NCBI GenBank assembly: GCA_015501595.1
Contig: JADNRX010000034.1
Location: 62,001-126,000 of the forward strand
Source of the DNA: Hymenopellis radicata
Lineage: Eukaryota > Basidiomycota > Agaricomycetes > Agaricales > Physalacriaceae
Direction of reading: 5' to 3'
Length of the DNA: 64,000 nucleotides
In this document: piece after piece, positions 1-10,552 of the stretch
How the letters are laid out: each line of letters opens with the position of its first letter
How positions within the stretch are numbered: position 1 is the first letter of the stretch
Position numbers and translations under genes: made by a program
Notes under the pieces: generated by a model
Told to the model about the DNA's origin: nothing
The model's database searches: none
What the model saw: only the letters and a program-made list of their open reading frames with translations

Positions 1-1
1 T

Positions 2-706
2 TCCATGGTGCCGATACCAGATGAGCTGCTTGTGCCCGGGGAGGACAAAGAGGTGTCAAGGCCACACGCGCGGAGTATCGGGCTACTCGAAAAAGGATCG
101 ATGAATGAGTATGGGACTACGTCGAAGACGTGGTCTCTGGACTTTTATCGTATGCCGTTGAATCTGTCTAATGGCCCGACGGGAATGGTTTTGACGCTCG
201 GGCATACGGCGCCGACAACGTCAACGCGGGTCGCGCGTACGGGCGAGACGTCGACCGTTCAAACTGATCTTGTTATTCCGTCGTTGGGGTTCCAGGGCGA
301 TCCTAGCTCTCCGTACTATGACGAGGGCCTTCGCCATATCAAAACAGTGGCCGGTCGTGTTGCGCTGCCTCCCGACTCCGCAATCGCGGGAAGGGTGTAT
401 GCGTCGGGGTGGGCGGCAATGGGTGCGAAAGGCGTGTTGGCGGCTACTATGATGGACTCGTATGGAGTGGCGGATACGATCTTGTCGGACCTCTCGGATG
501 GACTTGAGAGTTTGAATGGGTCTGGAAGCGGATCGTTGGATGTGAATGCGCCTCCTGCTGAGATCGTAGATGCCGGGACAAATGTCTTGAGTTATGAAGA
601 TTGGAAGAAGGTGGATGCTGAGGAGGTTAGAAAGGGAAAGGAGCTAGGGAAGGAGAGAGAGCGGATAAGTTGGGAGGAGATTAGGGCTCTGTTGGGCCGA
701 GCTTGA
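2..706 (+). CDS. ARH1: NADPH:adrenodoxin (ferredoxin) oxidoreductase, C-terminal part
   Basis: This is the 3' end of a gene that begins before the window; the frame is open from base 2 to the stop at 704-706. The family is the mitochondrial FAD enzyme that passes electrons from NADPH to ferredoxin for Fe-S cluster assembly and haem A synthesis. The visible segment carries the C-terminal signature: a stretch reading VYASGWAAMGAKGVLA followed by MMDSYGVADTIL, equivalent to the Gly-Trp and Gly-rich turn of the FAD/NADP domain in FDXR/Arh1 proteins. The tail is charged (many K and E) and ends LLGRA. No intron is needed in this part. The FAD-binding N-terminus and mitochondrial presequence lie outside. 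Family assignment is from remembered motifs, without a search. Confidence 0.85.
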   Translation, partial: SMVPIPDELLVPGEDKEVSRPHARSIGLLEKGSMNEYGTTSKTWSLDFYRMPLNLSNGPTGMVLTLGHTAPTTSTRVARTGETSTVQTDLVIPSLGFQGDPSSPYYDEGLRHIKTVAGRVALPPDSAIAGRVYASGWAAMGAKGVLAATMMDSYGVADTILSDLSDGLESLNGSGSGSLDVNAPPAEIVDAGTNVLSYEDWKKVDAEEVRKGKELGKERERISWEEIRALLGRA

Positions 707-1077
707 GGCAAGGTTAGTCAGATAATTCATCCCATAGTGAACTGTCGATGACTGATACGATACCTAGCGTCTAATAGGACGGCGCAGACGCCAGATTGAG
801 GTGTGCTATGATAGATCACTTCGACATTTACTGTGGACTTTGTATACTACAAATACAATAATACCCCTCAACTCAGCACTTAGATACTACATAACCTATT
901 CTCAAAGGATGTGCTCTTGGAAATCTTGGCAAAAGGCTTGACCTGATTCGGCCGACTGCGCCCAACCCATAAGCCTGACGCCGACGGCCGATCAATATGG
1001 CAACTTGCTTCCAACCACCACCACAACGCGCGAAAAAAAACTCGCTTGTGTACTACAAGGACTGGCACTGATCTCGC
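707..1077. other. Intergenic, ARH1 3' side and ADE12 promoter
   Basis: No coding signal was found on either strand. The segment should hold the ARH1 3' UTR and the ADE12 promoter. An A-run (1034-1041) sits shortly upstream of the ADE12 start. Confidence 0.6.
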
Positions 1078-2717
1078 ATGACCATGGGAGGTGCGCCCAT
1101 TCCTTCTGATTGACACCGATGTGGACCGCTGACCTGTTTTCGCCAGTCACGGTCGTGCTGGGCTCTCAGTGGGGCGACGAGGGCAAAGGCAAACTGGTCG
1201 ACATCCTAGCTGCGGACGCTGATATCTGTGCTCGCAGCGCTGGTGGAAACAATGCTGGGCATACTATCGTCGTCCCTATGGGGCCGGAGAAGGTGCCCAC
1301 GACGTTTGCGTTCCATTTGCTTCCTAGCGGTGAGTCACAGAATTCTGTCGAAACGGCGATCTTAGTGTCATCGCAGGTCTGGTGAACCCCAAGTGTGTTG
1401 GTCTTATTGGATCTGGAGTCGTGGTACATGTACCCTCCTTTTTCGCAGAGCTCGATGCTCTCGAGGCGCAAGGTTGGATAACACCCCCGAGTTGTATTTC
1501 GTTTGCTGATCTATAACAGGTCTCGATTGCACCAACCGTCTGTTCATCTCCGATAGGGCCCACCTCGTCTTCGACTTCCACCAGATCGTCGACGGCCTTA
1601 AAGAGGTCGAACTAGGCAATTCGAGGTATGCAGATTTCGTAGATGCTTCCTACAGCGTTCTTATTTTCCTGCAGCATTGGAACCACGAAGAAAGGCATTG
1701 GCCCGGCTTATTCCGGAAAGGCCTCCCGCTCTGGTCTTCGTGTCCATCATCTCTTTGACGAAGACACCTTTGATGCGAAATTCCGCAAGCTCGTCGAAGG
1801 ACGCTTCAAGAGGTACGGACACTTCGAGTACGACACCGAGGGAGAAATCAAGCGATACAAGGTACGTTGCGCGGATGTGTCGAGTGCGTATCTCATGTTC
1901 GTTTTTAGACACTCGCAGCTCGCTTGAAGCCCTATGTGATTGACAGCGTGGTGTACCTTCACAAGTCCATTGCATCTGGAAAGCGCGTTCTTGTAGAAGG
2001 AGCGAATGCCCTTATGTTGGATCTTGATTACGGAACATATCCTTTCGTGACTTCATCCAACACCACCATTGGTGGCGTCTGCACGGGTCTTGGGCTTCCT
2101 CCCAAACTCATCGGGTACTCCATTGGCGTTATCAAAGCCTATACTACGCGCGTCGGTGGTGGACCATTCCCAAGTGAACAGCTGAATGTGAGTAACTTCG
2201 TTTCAAATATTGCCACTTCCTCATAGTCGATTAGGACATTGGTGTTCACCTTCAAGAAGTCGGTCGTGAATATGGGACTACGACTGGGAGACGAAGACGC
2301 TGCGGCTGGCTCGATTTGGTCGTGATGAAGCACTCTTGCTTGATCAATGGCTACGATAGTCTGAATCTTACCAAGCTCGATATCCTCGACAGTCTCAAGG
2401 AGATACAAATCGCCGTCAAGTATTCCATTGACGGTGTAGAACTAGAAGGATTCCCAGGTAAACTGCTCTCCTAATACCATTCCACGACGCTTCTAATGAT
2501 GTCTCCAGCTGATCTCGAACTTCTCGCCAAGGTCGACGTCGAATACGTGACACTGCCTGGGTGGAACTCGCCCATCACCGAGATGACCACGTACGAGGCG
2601 CTGCCGGAGAACTGCAAGAAGTACGTTGAGTTCATTGAGAAGTTTTTGAACGTACCGATAGAGTGGATCGGCGTGGGACCAGGGAGACAGTCCATGTTGA
2701 AGAAGTCAATACAATAA
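1078..2717 (+). CDS. ADE12: Adenylosuccinate synthetase
   Basis: This enzyme joins IMP and aspartate with GTP, the first step from IMP to AMP, in the cytosol. Eight exons can be read: 1078-1090, 1147-1329, 1377-1472, 1520-1625, 1675-1861, 1909-2187, 2235-2457 and 2509-2717. All introns are GT-AG and about 47-56 nt. Exon 2 opens with the P-loop-like [14 protein letters not shown]; later come [61 protein letters not shown] and the [12 protein letters not shown] guanine-site block. Family order and length are complete. The 13-nt first exon is inferred because the following 56 nt have a donor, a CTGAC branch site and a CAG acceptor; joining it gives MTMGVTVVLGS. The alternative is an unspliced start at the ATG at 1119. 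The second ATG (1084) has the better initiation context. Confidence 0.93.
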
Positions 2718-2970
2718 AGTGTAGAGGTATGCTGTATGTGGCGTATTTATCTGTATGTATTGGGGATGTCCCAATCACTTGATGTGTGTAGTTCGCGATA
2801 ACAAGAGCCCGTTTTGGTTACAAGTGGCCGGTCAGTCTGGGACAGATGCTTTCGTTGTAATCAGTGAGAAGTCTGGGTCCTGGAAAACTGTGCCACGCTC
2901 CCGGCTCATGTCCACGTCAATCAAGGGCCCAAATAATCTGAGTTTGAACCAGGTCGTAAAGAATGGTAAT

Positions 2971-5324
2971 CTAATACAAGTAGCGGAAAGACTGAACCAT
3001 CTCCTTCTCCTCCTGGAGCGTTGTGTGTACAAGACTTCCAATTAAACGTCAGCTTCAGAACATCTATTTCAAGAATGAATAACACTTACTCTGCACTCTG
3101 TTCTATCGCTTTTGCGTTGACTTTGAAAGCCTCGGTTTGACCCTTTTCGAGTTTCTTGTTCAGCGATACTAGGTATTGCCGATATGCTTTGATAACAAAA
3201 TGAGCTCCTCGATAGTTGCAGTCGGGGACCATACACACCCAGTCCGATGGATATACTGAGAATGAGCAAGCAGATCTCGGTGACGAACGACTGCCAGTAC
3301 TTTGAACCCCATTTTGATGGCCACAAATACGATGTTGGGATCTATACCAGGACGTCAAGGATTGATTATCGTTCAAGATACTCAAGGTGACATACTTGAC
3401 CGATGTTGGCGAAGGCATTGACGAAAGCGATTGAAGCGGCGCGCTTGACGGGCGGGCGAGGGATCGAAGAGCTGATCCAACCCAACAGAATGATACCGCC
3501 TGATCTAAGTTAGAACATGATCCAGTACGGCTTTCAAATGTGGGCGTACCACTAAAGCCCATGCACATGCCGAAGAGAGATATGTATTTGCCCGCAACGG
3601 TCTTTGCTAGAAGGATGAGCAATCAAGCAACAGTCTACTTGATAGAAAGAAAGAAAAAACAGACCAGTCAATGCGACAATGTAACCCAAAAGCGCGAACG
3701 AATAGCTGAGCACGATGTGGAAAAACTTCTCCCCGGTTCTATCAGAGTGCCACGAATTGGCAAGCGCGAACAGCGTCGCAAACGCCCAAGGAGGGAATGT
3801 CAGCAGAAGCGTGATAGTCGTCGAGTACCCGAGCGTCTGCGTGATCGTCGGCAAGAACTGGCCAAAGGACAGACCCATGAGGTACGTGAAGTACATGAAC
3901 CTATCCACGGCAATCATTATTTCATACTTTCCACTGCAATCGAAACTTACGCCAAACACCAAACTTTAACATCCGTAAGCGCGAGGACCACACCATGCCA
4001 CACGCCCGAGCCCGACTTTTCCTGCGCATCGGGGTTATCCACAAGACCGATATCCTTGACGAGCCGGCCTTGAGCCACCATGCGTTCCCTCTCGGTAAGC
4101 CATTTGGTTCTGTGTTCAAAGTCAGATAAGGCGCCGGCCCCGTGCGGGGACGTTCCTTACGTTGTGGGATAATCGGCCAAAACGAAGGGGATGATCAGTC
4201 CGAATGCAACGGTTATGGTGCCTTCGATGATGAAGAGCTAGAAGGAGGAGTCTTAGTCCCTAGTACTAGGAGGGCCCTAGAATTGGGCTTACCCATCTCC
4301 AGCCTCGGATGCCACGAACGCCTTCCATGCCGCTCAGAATACCGGCGGCGAGAAGACCGCCGAGGCCTTGGGCCAACATGTTTCCTGCATTGAGGCTAGG
4401 AGGGGATAAGCATCTATGTGAATGTTTAACTGGGCACTTACAAAGCGATTCTTAGGCCGATTTCTTTACGAGTGTACCATCGGGAAAGGTAGTATACGGA
4501 AGCAGGATAGAACGCCGCCTCTGAGAGACATTCGCATCAGGATATTAATGCTAGGGCATGACCTACCGATGAAACCCAAGAAGAACCTGCAAACAACTAG
4601 ATGAGGGAAGTCGTGGCATAACTAGACAAGGATGAGAAAAGAATAGGGCTATGACTGGGTTGGGAAGACTCGCGGCAGTAAAAGCAGAGACAGCACCCCA
4701 GAGGGTGACCACGACCGACATGAAGAGACGCGGATACGGGATTGTGTTCATGATCAAGTTCGAAGGGATTTGCATCTGAACTTTCGTTTGGCATGATAGG
4801 ATAAGCACAAGAAGGGAGGCATACGAAGATGTATCCAGCGAACAAGACGGACAGACAGGTAGAGTACTCCGTGTCGTTGAGGTGAAGATCATCTTGCAGA
4901 CCTTTGAGACGAGCGTTGGACAGATTTCCCCGCTAGACAGTTTGTTGAGCAAATGGAAAGTGTGCAGTGTATTCCGTGGACGTACATCCTGTAAAGGGGT
5001 TTAGGTTGAGGCACAAAGAATGAATCGACAGAGAGCACATACGATGAAGTTCAAAATGAAGAGCTATGATCGAGTCAAGTCAGTACACTATTTATCGCGA
5101 TGCGCAGGATGTGCTTACAATGATCAAGGCGGGCTGAAATAACAACACGTCAACATGACTTTGAACTGAAATTGAACGCGTCGAAAACTCACCATACAGC
5201 GCCAGTCCATCTTCCTAACCAGCCTCCGCTCTTCATCAGCACTCCATTCGTCACGCTGCTGCGCTTCTACAAAGTCCCCAGAAGACGCGCCCTTTGACTC
5301 TTTCGTGTCAGAGTGCACAGACAT
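2971..5324 (-). CDS. MFS transporter, anion:cation symporter (Dal5/allantoate permease type)
   Basis: A twelve-helix plasma-membrane symporter of the ACS family, which imports organic anions such as allantoate, nicotinate or aromatic acids; the substrate cannot be told from sequence. Motifs in order: RKMDWRCM at the end of exon 1, LFILNFI-D-RGNLSNARLKGLQDDL across helix 1 and loop 1, LFAGYIF, MQIPSNLIMN, VTLWGAVSAFTAA, RFFLGFIEAAFYPAS, YYLSRWYTRKEIGLR, GGLLAAGI, SYLWPSKWGSKYWQSF and a C-terminus ending FRYLY. The first exons are 5193-5324, 5119-5133 (15 nt), 5043-5063 (21 nt), 4986-4988 (3 nt) and 4825-4932, all in phase 0. The junction around 4620-4685 is uncertain: the best-phased splice gives a slightly short loop. 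The last intron (55 nt) is needed to reach the FRYLY end. It is convergent with ADE12, with 253 nt between stops. Confidence 0.88.
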
Positions 5325-5655
5325 GGTCGACGAAGATAACCCCCGCTCTGCTTCCCCAGCCCGAGCCCGTTTTTAAGCAACCACGAGCCAAGAACCATTC
5401 GACATTCCATACAGATAAGCGCCCTGGAATTTCCAACGTGATTAGCAGACATCAGCGAGCGGCACGGAAGGTCCGAGGAAACATCCGAACAGCCTACGCG
5501 CCAACGGACTCAGAACGGACTCGGCCATACGTTATAACGGAACGCCCTTCTGATGCTTGTCTTTAACAGCTGACACCTCGAAATGTCTTACGCAGCCATG
5601 TCCGCCCCCGTTTCTGGGCCATCCGTCTGAAGGCCGCCTCGGTCTACAGAAGGTC
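5325..5655. other. Divergent promoter between transporter and aldolase
   Basis: Shared upstream region of two divergent genes, so it may serve as a bidirectional promoter. An ATG at 5584 could start the aldolase if an intron of about 41 nt is removed before 5650. Without that splice the reading frame hits a stop. No clear operator was recognised. Confidence 0.45.
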
Positions 5656-6766
5656 ATGGCTGCAGCCCGTAACCCAAGGAAACCCGTAGTCGGTACGTCC
5701 CCGCCTTCCCATTCCACGAATCATCGCCTGACCGCCCCCCACAGGGTCTTGGCTGATGCTTCCAGGTGCGTCTCTCGCCAGGATGGTTGCCCAAATGGGC
5801 TACGATGTCTGTCTTCTGCCTCCCCCTCTCTAGCAGCCACGATTCTTATCCATCCCCATCACAGTTCGTCATCGTCGACTGCGAACACGGCGATATTGCG
5901 GATGCCGCGATGCACTCGTCCGTCGGCGCGATCGCAGCGCAGGGCGTCTCCCCCATCGTGAGGATTCCCGCTCCGGAGAACTGGCTTGTTAAGCGTACTC
6001 TGGACACTGGGGGTGAGCATTTGTGCACTCTGCCCGTGTAGCGCCGAGGGTCACGTACAAGCTTACTAGCACATGGAATTCTGTGTCCGATGATGAGTAC
6101 GCCGGAAGAGGCCAAGGCGTTGGTGTCCTACGCAAAGTTCCCCGTTCCGCTGGCGCAGCGCACCCCCGGGTCCATTTCAGGCGTAAGAGGTGCCGGTTCG
6201 CCTTTTGCTCCTGCGGCGTTTGGGCAGGGGATGGGCGAGTACATTGCTACAGCAAACAGGAACACGTTCATCGCTGTGCAGATCGAGACTGTTGAGGGAC
6301 TGGGTAATTGTGAAGAGATCGCTAAAGTAGATGGAATAGGTCAGTGCATTCCCCGACGCATCCAGATTGTTGACTGACTTGGACTGATAGATATGCTGTT
6401 TGTTGGGTGAGTGTTTCCGAGTTCCCCTGCTCCTAACGCCGACGCGTACATCCAGGCCGAACGATCTCTGCTCCTCTATGGGATACCCTGCCCTGGATCA
6501 TGCCAACATCCCCGAAGTGCAGGAAGCAATCAAACGCGTCCTTGCCGCTGCGAAAGCAGCAGGCAAATACGCCGGCATGTTCTGTACCTCTGCTGAGCAG
6601 GTCAAGGCAAGGTTTGAACAAGGATGTAAGTTCCTCTAACAGCTTCTGTGCGCTCCCGGAAACTGATCCTGCTCCAGTCGATTTCATGAACCTCGGAGCC
6701 GACGTCGTCGCCCTTGGTGTGTGGAACGGGGTCGAATTGGGAAAGCTCAAGGATATTCGTTCGTAG
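5656..6766 (+). CDS. HpcH/HpaI-family aldolase (2-keto-3-deoxy acid class II aldolase)
   Basis: The family cleaves 2-oxo-3-deoxy acids, for example 4-hydroxy-2-oxo-heptanedioate from homoprotocatechuate breakdown, to pyruvate and an aldehyde with a divalent metal. Motifs in order: KPVVGSWLMLPG, VDCEHGDI (catalytic His), PIVRIP (substrate-binding Arg), LDTGAHGILCPMM, VQIETVEGLGN (metal-binding Glu) and MLFVGPNDL (metal-binding Asp), then DVVALGVWNG. At least six short GT-AG introns are needed; they join in phase at the conserved sites. The stretch between KFP and GVRGAGSP is about 12 residues longer than in relatives I recall and may hide a small intron. The start is the ATG in KVMAAARNP, though a longer N-terminus from 5584 is possible. 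It lies between the transporter and a hydrolase-like gene. Confidence 0.82.
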
Positions 6767-6994
6767 AGCCCTAGATGTGTAGAATTTGCCAAAAATGTAT
6801 ACCTTAGAACGAGAAGCGCAAGTGCGGCGTTGTGGCGGGAGACAAGCAGCGAATCTGTACGTAACGAATCGGGCGGCGGCTTCGGCGGCCTTCAGTCAGT
6901 GAGACAGACAAAAGAACTTACGCGAAATCAGATACTGTCTGAATCAGTCCTGTACATTGAGAATACAAACGAAATTACACTTCTTCTGGCAACT

Positions 6995-8506
6995 CTAAGC
7001 TTGGAGACCCCATCCAAACATCTCGTTACTCTTCCCATCCGTCTCATCTACCAACAACTTCGCGCACTCAACGCCGGCCACAGGCAAACGGAGCATTTGC
7101 TTGCCACCTTCCAATGGGAAAGGCACAACAGAAGGCATGATACCTGCTTGAATCATAGCGGTCCCCTGATCCCACCAAATGTGTTCTGGACGAGCCTATG
7201 AGAGATAGAAGGTAAATGACGCGTCAAACACGGACCGTGATACAAGCGGTCCCCTCGGACGTTGATAACGCCGAGCATGGGGATTGCGAGCTCTTTCCCA
7301 GTTGGAGGCACAGCGGGTAGGAGCCAATCTATGACCCTATCGTGCGTGCAGTGGAAGATAAATTCATCTAGCCATGGAGGCAATTAAGAGGCGCTGACGC
7401 TTATGAATGGAGAGAAGACGGACCGACGACACGGTCAGCACCAATAGTTCGCGACACGGTTTCGAGTCTTGTATCGGCTGGATTGCTGTAAAGGCTGTTA
7501 GAACCGGTACACAAACAGGAAGAGAGCGACAAACGCGAAAATGAAGTGATCACGGTAAAAATTGGTGAGATTCTTCCTTCCAATGCCACCCGTCATCTAC
7601 TGGGATGTTAGCGCAGTTCTAGAACGCGTAGACGAGACTGACTGTAGTAACATGGTTAACATAGGGCTCAGCCTAGCGCCCGATTCAGCTTCAGGGGTTG
7701 AAAATCGTTTCGTTAGGACGTACCACCATAGTGCCCATAGTATGAGCAACACTTCGCGTCTCGAACTCAAAGTAAGTGTGTTCTTCCCAGATAGCCTCTA
7801 TGTCAAAGTAAGGGCCACCCAGATGTTTCCTCCAGAAGGGCACATTGCGAGAATGAGCAAGCGACGCGAATGGAGGTACATAGTCATCAGCGTGCGGGAG
7901 TACGAAATACGGAGAAGCCGACTCGTAGGTGAAAACGCTCAAAGTCGCGGTGCCTTTGACTTTTTCTACAGAGGAGGGGAGATGCGCCATGACTGGGACA
8001 CGCGATGAATGCGGAGCTGGTCCGTAAACTACAAGACAAGCAATACGAGTGTCCTTTGCGATGGCGGTGAGTACATCGGGCAAGGATTCAGGGTTGTAAA
8101 CTAGAACAGAGTTGAAATCAGAATTGAGTCAATGAATCTTGTAGTACTGACCTGTGACGGTAAACTTATCCTTCGTGTCCAACTCCTTGAGACCCAACAG
8201 CGCATCAACGCCCTTGGAAATAGACTCGGAAATAGACCAGCCCTCTGAGGAAGGCGTTACACCGACAACAGCAAAGCCCTCTTCCGCACATTTCAGCACC
8301 GGTTCCGGATCCAAAGGCTTCTCGGCGCGGGCGCTAGGTTTGACGGCAGAAGAGGGGGGCAATATGACAATCATTCCTGGACCAGTACCGCGGCGGGTAC
8401 GAGGGGGCTGAAGAACGGCATTAGGACTGAGCCTCACTAGAGGCGCTTCAGGAAGCGCAACGGGCTGTTCGTCCGGGGAGTTGGGATCGTAGGACGTGGG
8501 TGCCAT
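6995..8506 (-). CDS. Dienelactone-hydrolase-like / SnoaL-like two-part protein
   Basis: Exon 1 (8506 to about 8152) encodes MAPTSYDPNSPDEQ and a region containing RTRRGTGPGMIVILPP and GFAVVGVTP, resembling the alpha/beta fold of carboxymethylenebutenolidase relatives. The second exon ends near YFEFETRSVAHTMGTMV. The C-terminal part, spread over short exons, reads EPYVNHV, TGGIGRKNLTNFYRDHFIF, RTIGADRVVDEFIFHCTHD, VINVRGDRLYHEHIWWDQ, which is an NTF2/SnoaL-like fold. It ends GWGLQA. The N-terminal half lacks the GxCxGG nucleophile motif of true dienelactone hydrolases, so a hydrolase activity is doubtful. One acceptor is the second AG of a CAGTAG pair. Divergent from the FAD monooxygenase (261 nt). 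A role in aromatic or lactone catabolism is inferred from neighbours. Confidence 0.7.
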
Positions 8507-8767
8507 AATGTTCGGGGAATGAATAGAGACTAGATATCAACTCAGAAACAAGTCTCGACCTGGCCTGGATGTGGGGATGGAGGAGTCAGCGAATAATCAT
8601 TATCTGTGTCGTTCGGGAGAGGTCTCATGTTATCGGATAGGGTCCTTCCGCCAAAGCAGGATTATGTCACGTGCGACGGCACGGCCGCGGGAGATCCGCG
8701 TACGGGCCTCTTTCCCTCCACTTGTCAAGTGAGAATCGGAAACATAAAGCCTGCTGCAATCAGCGTC
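8507..8767. promoter_or_regulatory. Divergent promoter, hydrolase-like gene and FAD monooxygenase
   Basis: 261 nt separate two divergent start codons, so the region must hold both promoters. It contains a CACGTG palindrome at 8668-8673. No TATA box was identified with confidence. Confidence 0.4.
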
Positions 8768-10481
8768 ATGGCTCCCATTCCCTCTGCAGATATGGCATCC
8801 TCCAACTTCAAGCAATTGCGCGTGGCAGTCGTCGGTGGTGGCCTGGGCGGTCTTGCAGCCGCCGTCTCCTTCGTCGATCTGGTCACCTCGGTACGTGTTT
8901 CCGGCGCTATATCCGGCGTTGTCGCGCTAACGAGACACTAGTTGATATATACGAACGCCGTGACTTCAATGTCGAAGTCGGAGCTTCCATTTCCTGCGCG
9001 GCCAATGGGACGCAATGGCTTCGCGAATGGAACGTCGACATTCCTGACATGAAGCCCGTCATTCTGGTATGCTTAACGAGCATGGTCTTGGATTCATTAC
9101 CCATAAACTGCTAGATGAAGCTCGTCATGCGCGATTGGGAGACTGGGAAGATTCTCAACCAGTACAATCTTGACGGGTACGAAGAGCAGTGGGGCAATGT
9201 GTACAACATGTTCCATCGCCAGGATATGCACGCCACTCTTCTCAAAACCGCCACCTCCTCTGAAGGTGAGGGTACGCCTTGCACGGTCTGCGTCGATCAT
9301 ATGTAAGTGTGTCTGCATGATGAATGAATTCTACGTTATTTAATCTCTTGCAGTTGTCAAGCTGTTGACTATGAGAAGGGTACCGTCACCTTCACTAACG
9401 GCCGGACCATCAGCGCGGACCTTATCATTGGTGCAGATGGTATTAGGGTGCGTTATCCTTCTCTGTACAGGTTCACATCATCTTATCTCCCACAGTCCGT
9501 CATCCGTGGTCAAATTGGTGTAACACCGGAAATGGCGTCTGCGCCGCAAACGTGCTATCGCTGTAACGTCAAACGCGAAGATATCGACAAATTTGGGTTG
9601 CAGCAGTATGCTCTGGAACCTGCCATGTAAGTGTTATCCCCCGTCCGTGCGTAGGTTTTCTAACAACATGCTACAGTCATTACTGGGGCGGTATGGAAGG
9701 CAAGAACGGCCGCTCAAAGTTCTACAAAATCGTCATGTCTCCTTGCTCGGGCTACGACATTGTTTCCTTCTACTGTGAACTTCCATCTCTCTTACTGCTG
9801 ATCGACCACAGAGCTCATAAAATACGCAAGGTTTTATGCCCACCGAGTTAACAAAGCACTTCGAAGAAGGCTTCGTGTTTTCGGAGGTCCCCGTTAGCGA
9901 CATAACACAAGGGCGTTACGACCAGCTCGACCCCGACTGCCTCGACCTCATCAAGCACTCGATCGACCGTAGGCCATGGCGGCTGTACAAGCACGAGCCA
10001 TACGCGGTACGCACTCCATGCTTTCCTTAACGTATTCTCACTTCATTCTATTAGCACTGGTTCAAAGGCAAAGCCTGCATTCTGGGCGACGCCGCACATC
10101 CCATGATGCCTCACCAGTCTCAAGGTGCTTGCCAGGCCATCGAAGACGCTGCCGCGCTTGGAATCATCTTCTCGGACAAGTATAATTTCACCAACGACGT
10201 CCCCGCCGGGTTAGCCATGTACCAGACTATTCGCAAACCTCGGGCTACCCGCGTGCAGGAAACTTCATGGCGCGCGACTTTGAACATCAACGAACGTATT
10301 GGCTTCACCAGTCTTTCCGCGCCAGACGCTGCTCTCGCTGCAAAGGAGGACAAGCTAACCAGTAAGTCTTCAGTGGTTCTTTCTTGGGCTACACCAACCA
10401 ACGACTGTTCTAGTCAACGAAATGAACAGCTACAAGATGCACGACCACATCACCGGCGAGGTCGCCAAACTCTCCGCATAA
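8768..10481 (+). CDS. FAD-dependent monooxygenase, salicylate hydroxylase type (apparent frameshift)
   Basis: A class A flavoprotein hydroxylase that uses NAD(P)H and O2 to hydroxylate aromatic acids. The N-terminus has VAVVGGGLGGLAAAV (FAD Rossmann motif), followed by VDIYERRDF, then GADGIRS (DG motif) and GDAAHPMMPHQSQGACQAIEDA (second FAD motif). It ends EVAKLSA. About seven short GT-AG introns join in phase. One defect: the GxGxxG motif and the following helix LRRSGHL are in different frames. Adding one base within the CC at 8868-8869 restores V-S-LRRSGHL-VDIYERR, so a single missing C is the simplest explanation, either a sequencing error or a real null allele. Substrate (salicylate, 3- or 6-hydroxybenzoate or similar) is unknown. 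Convergent with the regulator, 71 nt apart. Confidence 0.85.
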
Positions 10482-10552
10482 ACCAATCAACTAATTTCCA
10501 TATATCACACTCTACATAGATCACATACACTGTGTACAATACCCATCTATAT

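Noticed and set aside
4563..4952. 129-codon minus-strand ORF as a separate gene
   Set aside because: It reads through introns of the transporter. The conserved RGNLSNARLKGL and RFFLGF motifs are in other frames joined by splice sites.
8860..8940. A 97-nt intron explaining the FAD monooxygenase frame change
   Set aside because: It would delete the Rossmann helix LRRSGHL, which is plainly encoded in the next frame, and the phase would not fit the following exon.
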